This document shows, one piece after another, positions 11,121 to 22,299 of a stretch of 64,000 nucleotides of DNA (within the stretch, counting starts at the first letter, position 1; each line of letters starts with the position of its first letter). This stretch comes from Piezodorus guildinii. Its lineage: Eukaryota > Arthropoda > Insecta > Hemiptera > Pentatomidae. Below the pieces are notes generated by a model, which made no database searches, was not told the origin of the DNA, and saw only the letters and a list, made by a program, of their open reading frames with translations. Location of the stretch: the NCBI GenBank assembly GCA_023052935.1, contig CM041295.1:165745366-165809365 (forward strand), read 5' to 3'. Position numbers and translations under genes: made by a program.

Positions 11121-11769
11121 AAAGTCGGCAACCCGGATTAGGTCCAGGTTTTTTTTTCAGGTGTTATATCAATGTGTTCGCAATAAAACAACGCTTATAT
11201 TGATATTTTTTTTCTATTATCAAGCCTAACACCCTTTAGACTGTCCAGAAAAAGATTAGGCAACCCAACGGTTGCACATTGTAAACGTTTGATACTTTAA
11301 GTCAGGGTATATTTTTTTAATTTTTATGATGTTGCAAAATTTAATTAAAAATGTTTTTTAAAAAAATAATTAAAAATAGTCTGTCCAGGATATTTTTAGG
11401 CAACCCATTCTTAACATATTTTCTAATATACTAAATTTGTTATAAAATATGTTTCATTCTATTACCAGCTCTGTGCAGATCGTTTCAAGTTCGGATCTTC
11501 TACTAGTAAGGTAACGAGCTCGTAGACTCATGTTATTAATAACTTTTTTTTTTTGGCTTATAAATTAAATTTTATTTTCATTAAAGATATTATTAATTTA
11601 AAGGGTTTCGCTATTTACCTTCTTTTTATTTATTATTAACAAATAGCGTGGCGCTCGAATAAATTTATTGTGGAACCCGCCCGTCTCCTCTGAGAATCTG
11701 GGCATAGTTACGGTTAGGGAATTCTTTTTTAAAATTTAAATTAATTCTTTTTGCAAACTTAACCTAACA
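11110..11769. repeat. Right inverted arm (pairs with 3662-4142 and 5175-5330)
   Basis: Reverse-complement copy of the left arm, uninterrupted, about 640-660 bp, ending CCTAACA at 11769. A version starting TGTTATATCAATG at about 11162 and ending CTAACA would have LTR-like TGTTA...TAACA ends. However, homology with the left arm continues inward through TTTAATCTTTAAAA, beyond that point. Confidence 0.78.
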
Positions 11770-11913
11770 TAAGTATTAAATGCAGTATGGGATTGGTAAT
11801 AAGGTGACCGCACCACTTACAGAATTCTTCAGCTGTTAAAACATGACGATATTCTCTTCAGCGCAAGGGCATTACTCGAAACTCTCAGACGATCACTATT
11901 CCGCTTTCGTAAA

Positions 11914-13535
11914 GGGACTAAACTTGAGATAGTTTGCGTTCGGATGTTGTAATAACATATTTCGCGTATAAACTGCAGTTGGAATTAAGTCGTTCAATGT
12001 CTGGATAAATCTCAACGTAAGATCAATTTACCAAAAGCTTTACTTATAGGAAGAGAATTTGAATCTTCAGACTTTTTATTTGATTTATAATCATTATTAT
12101 GGTTGTTCAATGTCTTTATTCTAACGTTGAACTTTTAACCATAAAATCGTTAACATTGCATTTTCCAGCTCTGGTGTGTAGACATTTTATTTGATTTATA
12201 ATCATATATATTGGTTTATACAATGTTCTTTATACTATCGTTGAACTTAACATAAAATCGTAACCTTGCATTTTCCAGCTCTTGGTGTGTAATAATTTCA
12301 TCCCTTTATCTAAATTTTTTATTTTCATAAAAACTGTGTAATGAGGCTGGAGGAATGGCTAGAAACTGAAATCTTACCATTTTTCTGTTATTTGGACTTC
12401 AACATAGTCACTTGTTAGGGGTTTCAGTACAGAAGCAATTAACTTGACAGGAGAAATGTGATAACAATAAAATCGGCCAGGGTTAGGTTTAGATACAGGA
12501 GTAGGAGAGGTAGTCTTGAGAATGGGAATCAGAAAACGATAAATTTAGGTTATCAATTGAAACTTTTATATTATATTTGGAAGTAAACAGAAGATGTGGA
12601 GCCAGGGAAGAAAATTACTTTTTTATTTTATTTTCAACTACTTTTGGGACCACGAACTTAGGAAAGAATTTTATGGAAAGCCTGTGCCTTGACATGGCAT
12701 AAGAAGAGGACTAGGTGAAGTTTTGTAGGAATTTAAAATTGGATTAACACCAGAAATTCAGGTACTATAAACTTGAGATAGTTTTGCGGTTCGGGATGAT
12801 TGTAATAACATATTCGCCTGTATATATAACTGCAGTTGGAATTAAAGGCTCGTTCAATGTCTGGAGTATAATTCTAACTGTAAAGATGCAATTTTAGTGG
12901 TAAACCAATAAGAACCTTTCACTTACATAGGAGAGAATTTGAATCTTCAAGACATTTTATTTGATTTATAATCATATATATTGGTTTATACAATGTTCTT
13001 TATACTATCGTTGAACTTAACATAAAATCGTAACCTTGCATTTTCCAGCTCTTGGTGTGTAATAATTTCATCCCTTTATCTAAATTTTTTATTTTCATAA
13101 AAACTGTGTAATGAGGCTGGAGGAATGGCTAGAAACTGAAATCTTACCATTTTTCTGTTATTTGGACTTCAACATAGTCACTTGTTAGGGGTTTCAGTAC
13201 AGAAGCAATTAACTTGACAGGAGAAATGTGATAACAATAAAATCGGCCAGGGTTAGGTTTAGATACAGGAGTAGGAGAGGTAGTCTTGAGAATGGGAATC
13301 AGAAAACGATAAATTTAGGTTATCAATTGAAACTTTTATATTATATTTGGAAGTAAACAGAAGATGTGGAGCCAGGGGAAGAAAATTACTTTTTTATTTT
13401 ATTTTCAACTACTTTTGGGACCACGAACTTAGGAAAGAATTTTATGGAAAGCCTGTGCCTTGACATGGCATAAGAAGAGGACTAGGTGAAGTTTTGTAGG
13501 AATTTAAAATTGGATAACACAGAAATTCAGGTACT
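11914..13535. repeat. Nested direct duplication, order a'b'-bc-abc
   Basis: Segment a (12768-12950), b (12951-13062) and c (13063-13535) form the clean right-hand copy. Segments b and c recur nearly identically at 12181-12292 and 12293-12767. Segments a and b also occur at 11914-12068 and 12069-12180 as an indel-rich version: the same words in the same order with many missing or changed single bases. No coding was recognised. It is either a recent duplication beside an older decayed copy or an assembly-stitching artefact. Confidence 0.85.
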
Positions 13536-14082
13536 AAGAAGCCTTCTGAATATATTTTTTCACACATTCTGTAATTTCACGATTTTTAGAATTTACCTAT
13601 TTTCTCTTAAATGTTAATCTTGGACAAGATGATTTTGAAATATAAGGAGATTTGGATGAGAAACATTCCATCATCTCATCTATGGAATGGAAAAAATAGA
13701 TGGATTCTATGGATTGTGCTCAGGAATCAAGAATAGGACTGATGTAAATATCAAAGACTCAATAATTTAACAAAATATATGGTTGAGGGATGAATGTGGG
13801 AATGTGGATATCACAGATTTGATAAGATCATGAGGAGGTTAAATGTTTTGGGTGTTATCTAAGTTTATTTAACCAATTATTAATTTATTTCATAATCAAT
13901 AGGGTGGATAATGACACATACTACCTTTATTCAAATTTGTTATTGTAACAATCCTGAATGAGACTGCCTGAAAGTATTATTTTTTATTTTATCTAATATT
14001 CCAAAATTTGCATTCAATGTTATTGTTTTAAGTGGAATATATTTACGAAATTTGTTACAAGTGAAATAAATAAACTATGTGA
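13536..14082. other. 3' flank of the dynein gene; nothing recognised
   Basis: AT-rich sequence downstream of the putative polyadenylation site. No supported ORF, repeat or RNA gene. Confidence 0.4.
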
Positions 14083-14088
14083 TTTATT
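14083..14088 (-). terminator. Candidate poly(A) signal of the dynein gene
   Basis: AATAAA on the minus strand, about 115 nt after the stop codon at 14201, which is a normal distance for an animal 3' UTR. Confidence 0.5.
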
Positions 14089-14200
14089 AATCAATAATTA
14101 GCACATCTATTGTATTTAGATATGTTGTGTTAGTATTTTAATTATTCATCAATTGAGCTAAATAATGCAACTGACCTTTTTACCCATGTAGTTTCACTTT

Positions 14201-14403
14201 TTAGACTAGTAGCTTAACAGATAAAATGTAATTTGAATGGTAAGCTTTTTCATTTTCAGGTGAAACTTCTTTTATGACAGATTTGTAAATTGGACAATAA
14301 TAATTAGAATTGAATGTTTTGTCATCATTATCATCTTCATCGCTTTCTTCATCCTCACTATCAGATTGGTCCAATTCTGGAGTGAGATATATAGGAGGCA
14401 TTG
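14201..14403 (-). CDS. Dynein heavy chain, last coding exon
   Basis: Acceptor TTTCATATTTTCAG is followed by CA, ATG, CCT, so the split codon takes one base from exon 25310-25187. The peptide AMPPIYLTPE, then NYYCPIYKS, then SNYILSVKLLV-stop matches the end of axonemal dynein heavy chains. There a P-x-I-W-L-x-P segment precedes Y-x-C-P-V-Y-K-T and a terminal STNYVL-type strand. Between the two blocks this protein has an acidic stretch rich in Asp, Glu and Ser. The usual R-x-G-x-L-S-T-T-G-H-S segment is replaced by an unrelated sequence. This strand ends the C-terminal domain that follows the AAA+ ring. Confidence 0.75.
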
Positions 14404-15539
14404 CTGAAAATATGAAATAAAATTTGAGAATTACAAATAGGCATTGGAGATTTGAATAAAAATAAATAAAAAAGTGTGTACTTATATTTTTAACATAATT
14501 TTAAATATAAAATCACATTAATAGAAATGAGTGGGTAAAAACGGGTGTTTCAGGGTTGAGTTCCTTACTAAAAATATGAATTAAGGATTTCGAAATAAGA
14601 AAAAAAGAAATTCTCATGAAGATATCCTCTTTTGACGCTTCAGATGATACTTAAATATTGAGATTTTTATTCATATAAATTATTTAGATTATAATAAATA
14701 AATTAAAATGTGTTCCAACTTCTTTATTGATTAACATTCATATTACATGTTTTTCAAAGTGATTACCTCGATAATAAATCTGTTTCTGCTTCTTCCATAT
14801 TAGCAGTGACCAAAGTGTACTGGATATATATGTTATAGTTTCACAGATTTCAATAACCTTTTTTTGTAAAGCATTACCAGGGCTTTCATAGAATTTATGT
14901 TCGATGTCTTTTTTAGACCAATAATTATGGGCGAAAGCAGATCGACTTTGCAGAATCGAAGAATATAGTAATGGCAAGTGAGATGGGTTGACATGTATCA
15001 TTCGAATACTTTAGGTACGCTAAAATGTGACTATTTAAAAGTAACAATAACCTGGAAGAACCTATTAAAAATCCCTAGAGTAGGTTTCTGAGAATTTCCT
15101 TGAGTAGACTAGAATTATGTATACCGACTAACACGATTTTTAATAAGTATAACATATAAACCAATTTCAAAAAATAGTACCAAGAACTTTTATTATATTC
15201 AGAAGGCGTACTTTAACTCATAAATATGTAACTTGTTTAAAAAAATATTGGGTATAGATTAGTACCACGTATAGATTTCAGGAAAAAAATAAAGAAGAGC
15301 ATGGTCGTAAATAAGTATTATTGAAAAGAAAAATTATTTAATCTCTATTAGTTTTATTTGATAAGTTGGTTAGAGGTATGGTCATCAAAGAAATCACACT
15401 TGATAAGTAAATTTAATATCCTTCTGTGCTGATATTTTAGCTGTAGTTTTGTGTGTTCATCAGGACTAAGAAAACAAGGGTAACAACCATAATAGTAATA
15501 AAATATGGTTAAAAACAGTAATATAAGATGACCTATGGT
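14404..15539 (-). other. Start of the 10.8-kb last dynein intron
   Basis: Mostly AT-rich. A minus-strand open frame at 15001-14738 (MIHVNPSHLPLLYSSIL...) has no similarity I recognise. Exons 25187 and 14403 already join in phase without it, so I leave it unassigned. Another open stretch at 15608-15354 is a low-complexity tail. Confidence 0.4.
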
Positions 15540-16060
15540 ATGAAAATACTTCTTCTTCTTTTGCTTCTCCCTGTAGTGCCGTATCAGCGTAGGGGAGCGT
15601 TCAGCCACCGGCTCCAGTCCTCTCTATTCTCAGCTAGGTTCCTGGCCTGGCGGAGATCTTTCCCTCTTCCTCTGCAAAGCCTGTCGATGTACTCCAGGAA
15701 GGACATCCTTGGTCGCCCCCGAGGCCTTCTCCCATCTGGCACGTAGTCCATGGTTTTTAGAGGATCTCTGTGATCCTCCATTCTAATAACGTGGCCGAAC
15801 CACTTCAGCTGGCGGGTTTGCAGAATTTCCTTTAACTGCGCAACCTCAAGTTCCTGGTGTATCCGCTCATTCCTTACACGATCTCTTCTCGTCTTTCCCA
15901 CTATTCTTCGTAGGAACTTCATTTCAGCAGCTGTGACTCTGCTCTCTTGCCGGTCCGTCAATTTCCAGCTTTCAGCTCCATATAGTAGTATAGGCAAATA
16001 TACTGACTTGAAGATATGGAGCTTAACACCTCTACCCACCTCTCGCTTCCCTACTACAGT
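15540..16060 (-). pseudogene. RTE-like LINE, 3' fragment
   Basis: The minus frame 16039-15584 carries the C-terminal part of an RTE-like reverse transcriptase: LPILLYGAESWKLT, RRIVGKTRRDRVRNE, LKWFGHVIRMED and the basic GRRPRGRPRMSFLEY. These follow the thumb region in RTE/BovB-type ORFs. A (TTC)n tract at the 3' end near 15550 is consistent with the microsatellite tails of RTE elements. The 5' part, with EN and the catalytic RT core, is absent. Confidence 0.8.
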
Positions 16061-16320
16061 ATTGCATATCTGATATTAGACTGCATTTGCCTTCATGATT
16101 CTATTTGATATTTCAGTCTATTTTCCCGGATTTTTCTATTACTATGAAAATACCAATTGTATATAAATAATAATGGTGCAGGTGGAGAAATATATATTAC
16201 AGATATAATAATTTATAAACTAATAAAAATAAAACTAAGAAGTAATATAAAAGGTTTGTAAAACAAAAACAAAAAAAAATTAAAGTAGTATAATATTTAA
16301 AAAAAAAACTTAATTAAATG
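16061..16320. other. No gene seen
   Basis: AT-rich intron sequence without a recognisable element. Confidence 0.4.
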
Positions 16321-16324
16321 CTTT

Positions 16325-16665
16325 GTTTGATTCATCTTCATAGTCCCGAGGTACACTTCCGTCTCCCAATTTATTGGCGAGTTCAGGTGGCTTTGCCCTT
16401 CCAATCGTTGTATTTCCTTGCATCATTCCTTTATCAAGTTATCCAATTGCGGTCCAACATACGTTTTCGACCTTCTACAATTCAGATCCTCTGTCTAATG
16501 GCCCACTGAGCTGCACATTTCGACAGATCTTTTCTTATCCGATCCTCAATCCTATGGAATTCTATTCTTCTTTCTATCCGCAACTTCAACTCTCTTCCTA
16601 CCAATTCAATCTCAACATAATCGCAAAAAAAACTTCAATTTTATTTATTTATTATTATTTTTAAA
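16325..16665 (+). pseudogene. CR1-like LINE, 3' end of ORF2
   Basis: The plus frames contain the terminal peptide FDRSFLIRSSILWNSI, nearly identical to FDRSFLIRSSTLWNSIPS at 59850-59910, where the large CR1-like element ends. Upstream the nucleotides also track 59650-59850 with gaps and a frame change. The sequence ends in an A/T-rich tail at about 16660. It is a short 5'-truncated insertion. Confidence 0.65.
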
Positions 16666-17160
16666 TTGATATGCAACATGACTGTTACTAAAGTATAACT
16701 TACATATCGTTCTTTGATTACATTGCCATCTCTAACCCATTAAACACATTAACAATCACAAATGAAAAGGTGAATGTACTTATTTTAATAACACGCATGA
16801 TAGACTGGTGGCCTCCTAGGATAGATAAGAGATGGGGATAAAACCCTTGTGTATCCCTTATCATGTTTATAAGGTCTCGATGAAGACTGTTATCAGATAC
16901 AAGGTCATAAACGAATGACTTTGTACATATATTTTAGTTTTCCTTCTTAAAGACTTTTTTTTTTCTTTCTATAAGACTTTTTTAACCTGCTTAGTTTTTA
17001 TTAGTTCAAATATGTCTGTTTTAATCGTTGTTTAAAGGTATATAGGATTATAAATAGTTTTATTAGTTGGAGTTTTTTTTTGTTGGTTTTAGGTACATTT
17101 TCAATTCATTAGTTATTTGTAAAAGTTTCCCTTAATTTCTTATGCTGTAATCATAGATCT
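16666..17160. other. No gene seen
   Basis: Intron sequence with no recognised element. The Jockey-type ORF1 remnant starts after it. Confidence 0.4.
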
Positions 17161-17164
17161 TGAC

Positions 17165-17594
17165 ATGAATACATCTTGTGACTACTCGGCACAAGAAATT
17201 CCCCTCTCAGAAAACACAAAATGAGCCTGGCATAATTTCCTCTTTGTGGTGATGCATACCCTACAAGCTATAAAGGTTGTATGGTTTATCAAAATCTCCT
17301 AAAGCAAAGAACACACAATGGATCTTCAAAAAACAGTTGCACACAGGTTCCTGTGTATGATTCAACGAATGTCCTGGAACTTAAGCAAAGTCAAGCTTCC
17401 AACGCTCACCAGACTTCTACCTCGACTAACAAGCTAACAACCCTCAAGCCATCAAGAAACTATTCTCCAAGATCATTTTGAAGAAGCAGCAGCCCAAATG
17501 ACAGGCACCTCCGAAATCCCAACCCAGATCCTAGATCTCCCAATATCAACCTGAAGCTCTGTTCCAGCTGATTCCCTCTCATCATCTATCCTTA
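17165..17594 (+). pseudogene. Jockey-type LINE (second subfamily), ORF1 5' piece
   Basis: The plus frames read towards CGDAYPTSYKGCMVYQNLLK (17253-17310). This is the third zinc knuckle and following helix of the Jockey ORF1, equivalent to CALCLEDHPANYKGCQIYKNL in copy 3. A Thr/Ser/Gln-rich linker follows. The frame is broken before and after. It continues beyond the RTE-like insertion at 20897. Confidence 0.65.
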
Positions 17595-17606
17595 CGGGTC
17601 AAGTTA
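17595..17606. repeat. Target-site duplication of RTE-like copy A, left
   Basis: CGGGTCAAGTTA, repeated exactly at 20885-20896. Confidence 0.9.
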
Positions 17607-20600
17607 ATAATAATAATACAGTGGCGCTACAGTCCGATGTGAACCTTGGTCTCCTCAATGAGCCTTCGCGAGGTGGCTCGTTCTTGTGCAGCTGCTTTCC
17701 AATTCCGCACGTCCAGAAGGGTCCGGGCATCCTTTGCGACAGCATCTTCCCAGCGCAGCCTATGTCTTCCTCTTCCTCTTGAGCGGTCCAGTTTTCCCTC
17801 CAGCAACATCCTGGGAATTTCCTTCTCGTCCATCCTCGCCAAGTGGCCTGCCCATCTTAATCGACCACACTTAATGTAGCGTACAATATTGGTTTCCCCA
17901 AATAGTGCATATAGTTCCCGGTTGTAGAGCCTTCTCCATTGATCTCCAACTTTAATGGGTCCAAATATGCGCCGCAAAATCTTTCTTTCAAAGATCAATA
18001 GCTCTGCTTCTTCCGAACTCGTTAAGGTCCACGCCTCTCTAGCATAAGTTAGTACTGGTCGAATAAGGGTTTTATAAAGGCTGCACTTAGTCTGTCTGGA
18101 AAGGGCTTTGCTGCTGAGATGTTTCCTTAATCCAAAATAGCAACAGCTTGCTTTTCTTAATCTTTGACCGATCTCGAGGGATATCTTGTTAGAGCTGCTG
18201 ACTATAGATCCCAGGTACTTAAATTGGTTTACGCATTCAAACGTGAAAGATCCGATCGATAGTGGTTCCTTGATAGGGTTGTCAGTTCCCGGGCCAGCTC
18301 TCATGTACTTCGTTTTGTCTTGGTTTATAGATAACCCCATGACTGTTGCTTCTCCCAAAAGTCTAAGAAAAGCTTCTTTCAAGGAGTTTAGAGATCTTGC
18401 CAATATATCTAAATCGTCCGCGTACCCAAGTATCTGTGTCATTCTGTTATAAACTGTATTAGTGGTTTCCACACCGGACCTTCTTATAACCCATTCTAAG
18501 GCAAGATTAAATAACAAACAGGCCAGAGCATCTCCTTGCCTTAGATCTTTCTTTGTTTCGAATTCAGGTGATAAATCAAGCTGTATTCGGACTGTACACC
18601 TTACATCGTTCATGCAGATTTTAATGAGATGAATCAGCTTCGATGGTATTCCGAGATCATACAACGCTTCGTAGAGCTTTGGCCTCTTTATGCTGTCATA
18701 TGCGCTTCGGAAATCTATAAAAAGGTGGTGGGTGACCATCTTATATTCTATGCCTTTTTCCAAAATCATCCGCAGCCCGAATATTTGATTGACTGTTGAT
18801 CTACCCCTCCTAAATCGAACCTGATATTTACCAGTTTCTCGCTCAGCGAATGGGAGAAGCTTCTTAAAGAGTACATTTGATAGTACTTTATAGGCACCTT
18901 GAAGTAGAGTAATACCACGATAATTTTTGCATTCAAGGATGTCCCTCTTGTTATGGATTGGACATATAATACCTTTTCTCCAATCTTCCGAGATTTCATC
19001 TCCAACCCAAATAGCCAAAATAATATCGTAGATAGCTTTATGGAGTCGTTCACTGCCTTGTTTTATAAGTTCTGCTGAGATACCATCCTCTCCGGGCGCT
19101 TTGTTATTTTTAAGGCTGTTTATTAACTTCCTCAAATTCAGGAGGGTCGATATCTTCTTCATCGCCACTGTGGATGTCGTTGAAGACTTCTGTTTCAGCT
19201 TCTTCATTCAACAAGGAATCGAAATGTCTTGCCCATCTTGACAATACTTCCGCTCTATCTGTAACCAAAGATCCGTCCTCATTCCTGCATGCTTTCACAC
19301 GTGGTTTGAATGGACCTTTACTTTGATTTACCAGGTGGTAAAACTTTCTAAATTCATTCAGACCTCTATACTCCTCCATCTTTTCCAGTGTCTGTAGCTC
19401 CCATTGCTTTTTCTTTCTTCTATGGGTTTTGTTTTCTTCCAGGCGTCTAGCTCTATATTTTTCAGTCGATAGCCGTGTGTGCTTCTTCTGTATCATATTC
19501 CTATAGGCCTTGTTCTTCACTTCCGTTGCAGCCAAGCATTCATCATCGAACCAGGGAGATCTTTTAGGGCTTTCAGCTGTACCTAACGTTTTCTCGGCAG
19601 CGCTTTTAATTATCTTTGAACAGACATTCCATTGGTCATGAGCCGATCCCTCCATAATTGCACCATCTAGCAACTGGTTCAATTTTTCTTTAATGGCATA
19701 TAAAGAAGAATTGAACCAGTTGCTAGTTTGAGGTTCCTTCAGCTTAGAGAAGTTAAAATTTTCCTGCTTATTTCCTCTTATCTTCCTGCCATTGGATATT
19801 CTTGCTCTGATTTTTGCTATAATCAAATAATGGTCTGTATCCATATTTGCCCCTCTATATGATCTACAGCCAATCAGATTTGATTTATGTCGAGCACTGA
19901 TAAGAAAATGATCGATCTGGTTAACCACAGTACCGTCCGGTGACCTCCATGTACCCTTATGAATATTTTTCCCAGAAAACTTTGTGTTTCCAATAACAAG
20001 ATCCTTTGACGCCGCAAAATTTATTAATAAGCGACCATTTTCATTTGTGTTATCATGGAGGCTGTACTTTCCAATGGTAGGTCTGTAAATAGCTTACTTT
20101 CCTATTTTAGCATTGAAGTCTCCTAGGACTATTTTAATATCGCTTTTTGGGCAGCTATCTACAGTTCGATCCATGAGTTCATAAAAGGCTTCTTTGTCTT
20201 CTTCAGATGAGGCCTCTGTAGGGGCATGACAGCTAAAGAAGCTGTAATTATAAAATTTTCCTTGGATCCGCAAGACGCAAAGGCGGTGGTTAACCGGCGT
20301 GAAGCCTATGACACGGTTTCTAGTTCTTCCTCTAACCACAAATCCCGTTCCGTACATATGGTGTTGGTCCTGACAGCTATAATATATTGTATGGAAGCGC
20401 TTCTCAACAAGTCCTTTTCCCTTCTATCGCACTTTTTGGATTGCAGCAAGGTCCAAATGATATCTGTCCAATTCAGACAGGAGTAGCCGAAGCGACCCCA
20501 GTCGGTGTAATGATAAAATATTCCATTGTCCAATATTTAAGTCCTGTTGGCGTTTCCATTAATCAGTCCGGCTTGTTCTCTTTGAGGTTTTACGATTTAA

Positions 20601-20884
20601 AGTTGTTTAAAGGGAGGGGGCTATCAACCCAATTCTGCCCTCGAGTCAGGTGGAGGGGCTGCCACCTCTGAGCATCCTGACCTGCACTCCCATCCGGGAA
20701 GGCTACCTAGGGGAGGAGACCCTAGGGTGTGTACTGTGCATGTCCTTAGTCTGCTGTGTGGGGGTGTTGTAGTGTGCTGTATTAGAGTACTGTTGTGTTT
20801 TGTTGTGCATGGTATAATGAACTCGGGATCTTGGTGTCGTTACTCACCAAAGGGGTTCATGCGTGACCCCTCCCCTAAGAAATG
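17607..20884 (-). mobile_element. RTE-like LINE copy A, near full length
   Basis: A 3.28-kb minus-strand element bounded by the 12-bp duplication CGGGTCAAGTTA. Its 3' end is a (TAA)n-type tract at 17607-17618, as in RTE elements. The 5' 250-300 bp (20884-20620) is non-coding and relatively GC-rich with a CCCCTCCC-type composition, a plausible 5' UTR. Coding occupies about 20600-17636. It is inserted in the ORF1 region of a Jockey-type LINE. Confidence 0.9.
17627..20600 (-). pseudogene. RTE-like copy A ORF (endonuclease and reverse transcriptase)
   Basis: EN begins LNIGQWNILSLHRLG (about 20550), with LSELDRYHLDL, MYGTGFVVRGRTRNRV, IVLGDFNAKIGK (about 20100) and DTDHYLIIAKIRARI. The RT domain (19207-17627) has NKAPGEDGISAELIKQG, LLFNLALEWVIR, the catalytic GYADDLDIL and TYAREAWTLTSSEEA. 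The C-terminal basic block is RSRGRGRHRLRWEDAV. Defects are a stop after AIQKVR near 20440 and frame changes near 20090 and 19200. The last 526-residue frame covering the RT is open. Confidence 0.88.
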
Positions 20885-20896
20885 CGGGTCAAGTTA
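20885..20896. repeat. Target-site duplication of RTE-like copy A, right
   Basis: CGGGTCAAGTTA, matching 17595-17606. A 31-base A run starts 7 bases later (20904-20934) and creates spurious poly-lysine frames. Confidence 0.9.
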
Positions 20897-20903
20897 CCAC
20901 CAG

Positions 20904-20935
<32 letters not shown>

Positions 20936-21211
20936 ACCAAGTTCCATACTATCCTACTGTCCATTCAAAAAAAAAATCCCTCTTCTCTATCTTCACTGAA
21001 CAAAATTTATCGTACTCCACAACAGGTACAGCGAACAACCACAAATTGTGCTCATCAAGCTTCTGATATACATCTCTTTCCTAATCCAAATATACATGAC
21101 ATATACTCTATCTTGCATTCCTTCTTTCTAGACCTTCAAGAAACCATCAATTCTCTCATCTCCCTCCTCTCTAGAGCCCTCGCTGAAATCCCGTTCAATC
21201 TCTCACAATGA
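20897..21211 (+). pseudogene. Jockey-type LINE (second subfamily), ORF1 3' piece
   Basis: Continuation of the ORF1 seen at 17165-17594. After the A run the frame reads to SLISLLSRALAEIPFNLSQ and stops at 21211. The hydrophobic helical end parallels the SLVMPLISLLTNLVSNLIP end of ORF1 in the other subfamily. The stop TGA overlaps the next ATG as ATGA. Confidence 0.7.
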
Positions 21212-21610
21212 GTGTTAAGCCTCTAGCTATTGATTTGTGGAATGTTGATGCCCTACCTAACCACCATGATGAACTGGACATATTCTATGAAAATCACATT
21301 GATATAGTACTTTTGGCAGAAACTCACTTCACCCAACATTTAGATTTTTACATTCGTGACTACATTACTTATAGAACAGACCACCCTGACAACACCTCCT
21401 ATGCTAGTACTTGTATCCTTATTCATAAATCCACACCCCACCCCCTTGTTCCCTCTACTCAAACTGATGCTATACCCCCCTGACAAGGCCATTTCTTATA
21501 ACTGCGTTAACTCCTTATTCCTTTCCCTTGGACTGCACTCCATTGCTGAAGGAGACTACAATGCTAAACACCAACCATGGGATTGTCGAAAATCCAATAA
21601 CTGTGGTAAC
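21208..21610 (+). pseudogene. Jockey-type LINE (second subfamily), endonuclease part of ORF2
   Basis: Begins MSVKPLAIDLWN. It shows HHDELDIFYENHIDIVLLAE, THFTQHLDFYIRDYITYRTDH and ILIHKSTPHPL, followed after a frame break by DYNAKHQPWDCR. This aligns with the EN of Jockey copies 1-4. The domain is cut at about 21610 and sequence from a different LINE family takes over. Confidence 0.72.
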
Positions 21611-22299
21611 TTCCATACATTCGAAAAGAAACTGACAGTACTAATACTTATGGACTTCTCAAAAGCTTTTGACTCTCTTGATCACTCTATCCTTTTTTCC
21701 TAACTACAGTCTTTATCCTTTTCCAATAGCTGTATTCATTGGTTTAAATCATTTCTCTCTAGTAGGACTCAAGCTGTCACCATTCCTAACCATCCTCTAT
21801 CTTCCTTCCTTACCCTTTCGGGAGGTGTGGCCCAGGGGTCAAGCATATCTCCTCTCCTTTTTAATTCCTATATCAATGGTCTTCCCAATTCCATCCATCA
21901 CTGTTCCCATCACTTTTACGCTGATGATTTCCAGATCTACCTGTTCTTCTCTTCCTCCGAGTCTCTAGTAGCATTTGCCAATATTCAGGAAGACTTGGAT
22001 AGAATCTGTGCCTGGGCAACCCTGAATAAACTAAGGCTAAATGCTATGAAAACTCAGGCGATTGTTATAGGTTCAAATTTCCTCCTCAGATCCCATTCTA
22101 CATTTCTGAGTCTAACCCTAAATGATCAGCCAATCACCTTCACTTCCTCTGTCAAAAACCTAGGTATTACCATTGACCAAACCCTTTTCTGGAAATCCCA
22201 CATTGCCCAAATCTCCTGAAGAACAATAAGTACCCTCAAATATTTCCACCGCTCCCGCCATCTTCTTCCTCTATCAACAAGTAAGCTCCTTGTTTCCCA
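21611..22299 (+). pseudogene. CR1-like LINE reverse-transcriptase fragment
   Basis: Plus-strand RT core matching the large CR1-like element at 52280-52900. It reads LTVLILMDFSKAFDSLDHSI, then after a frame break AQGSSISPLLFNSYINGLP, the catalytic YADDFQIYLF and VKNLGITIDQTLFWKSHI (stop near 22219). It lacks both its 5' and 3' ends and sits inside the Jockey-type EN/RT linker. A normal 3'-anchored LINE insertion would keep its tail, so this looks like a rearranged or template-switched piece. Confidence 0.75.

Noticed and set aside
14738..15001. Minus-strand open frame of 87 residues considered as a dynein exon
   Set aside because: No dynein similarity, and exons 25310-25187 and 14403-14201 already join in phase without it.
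20863..21066. Plus frames with poly-lysine
   Set aside because: Produced by the A31 run. Only the frame ending at 21211 matches Jockey ORF1.
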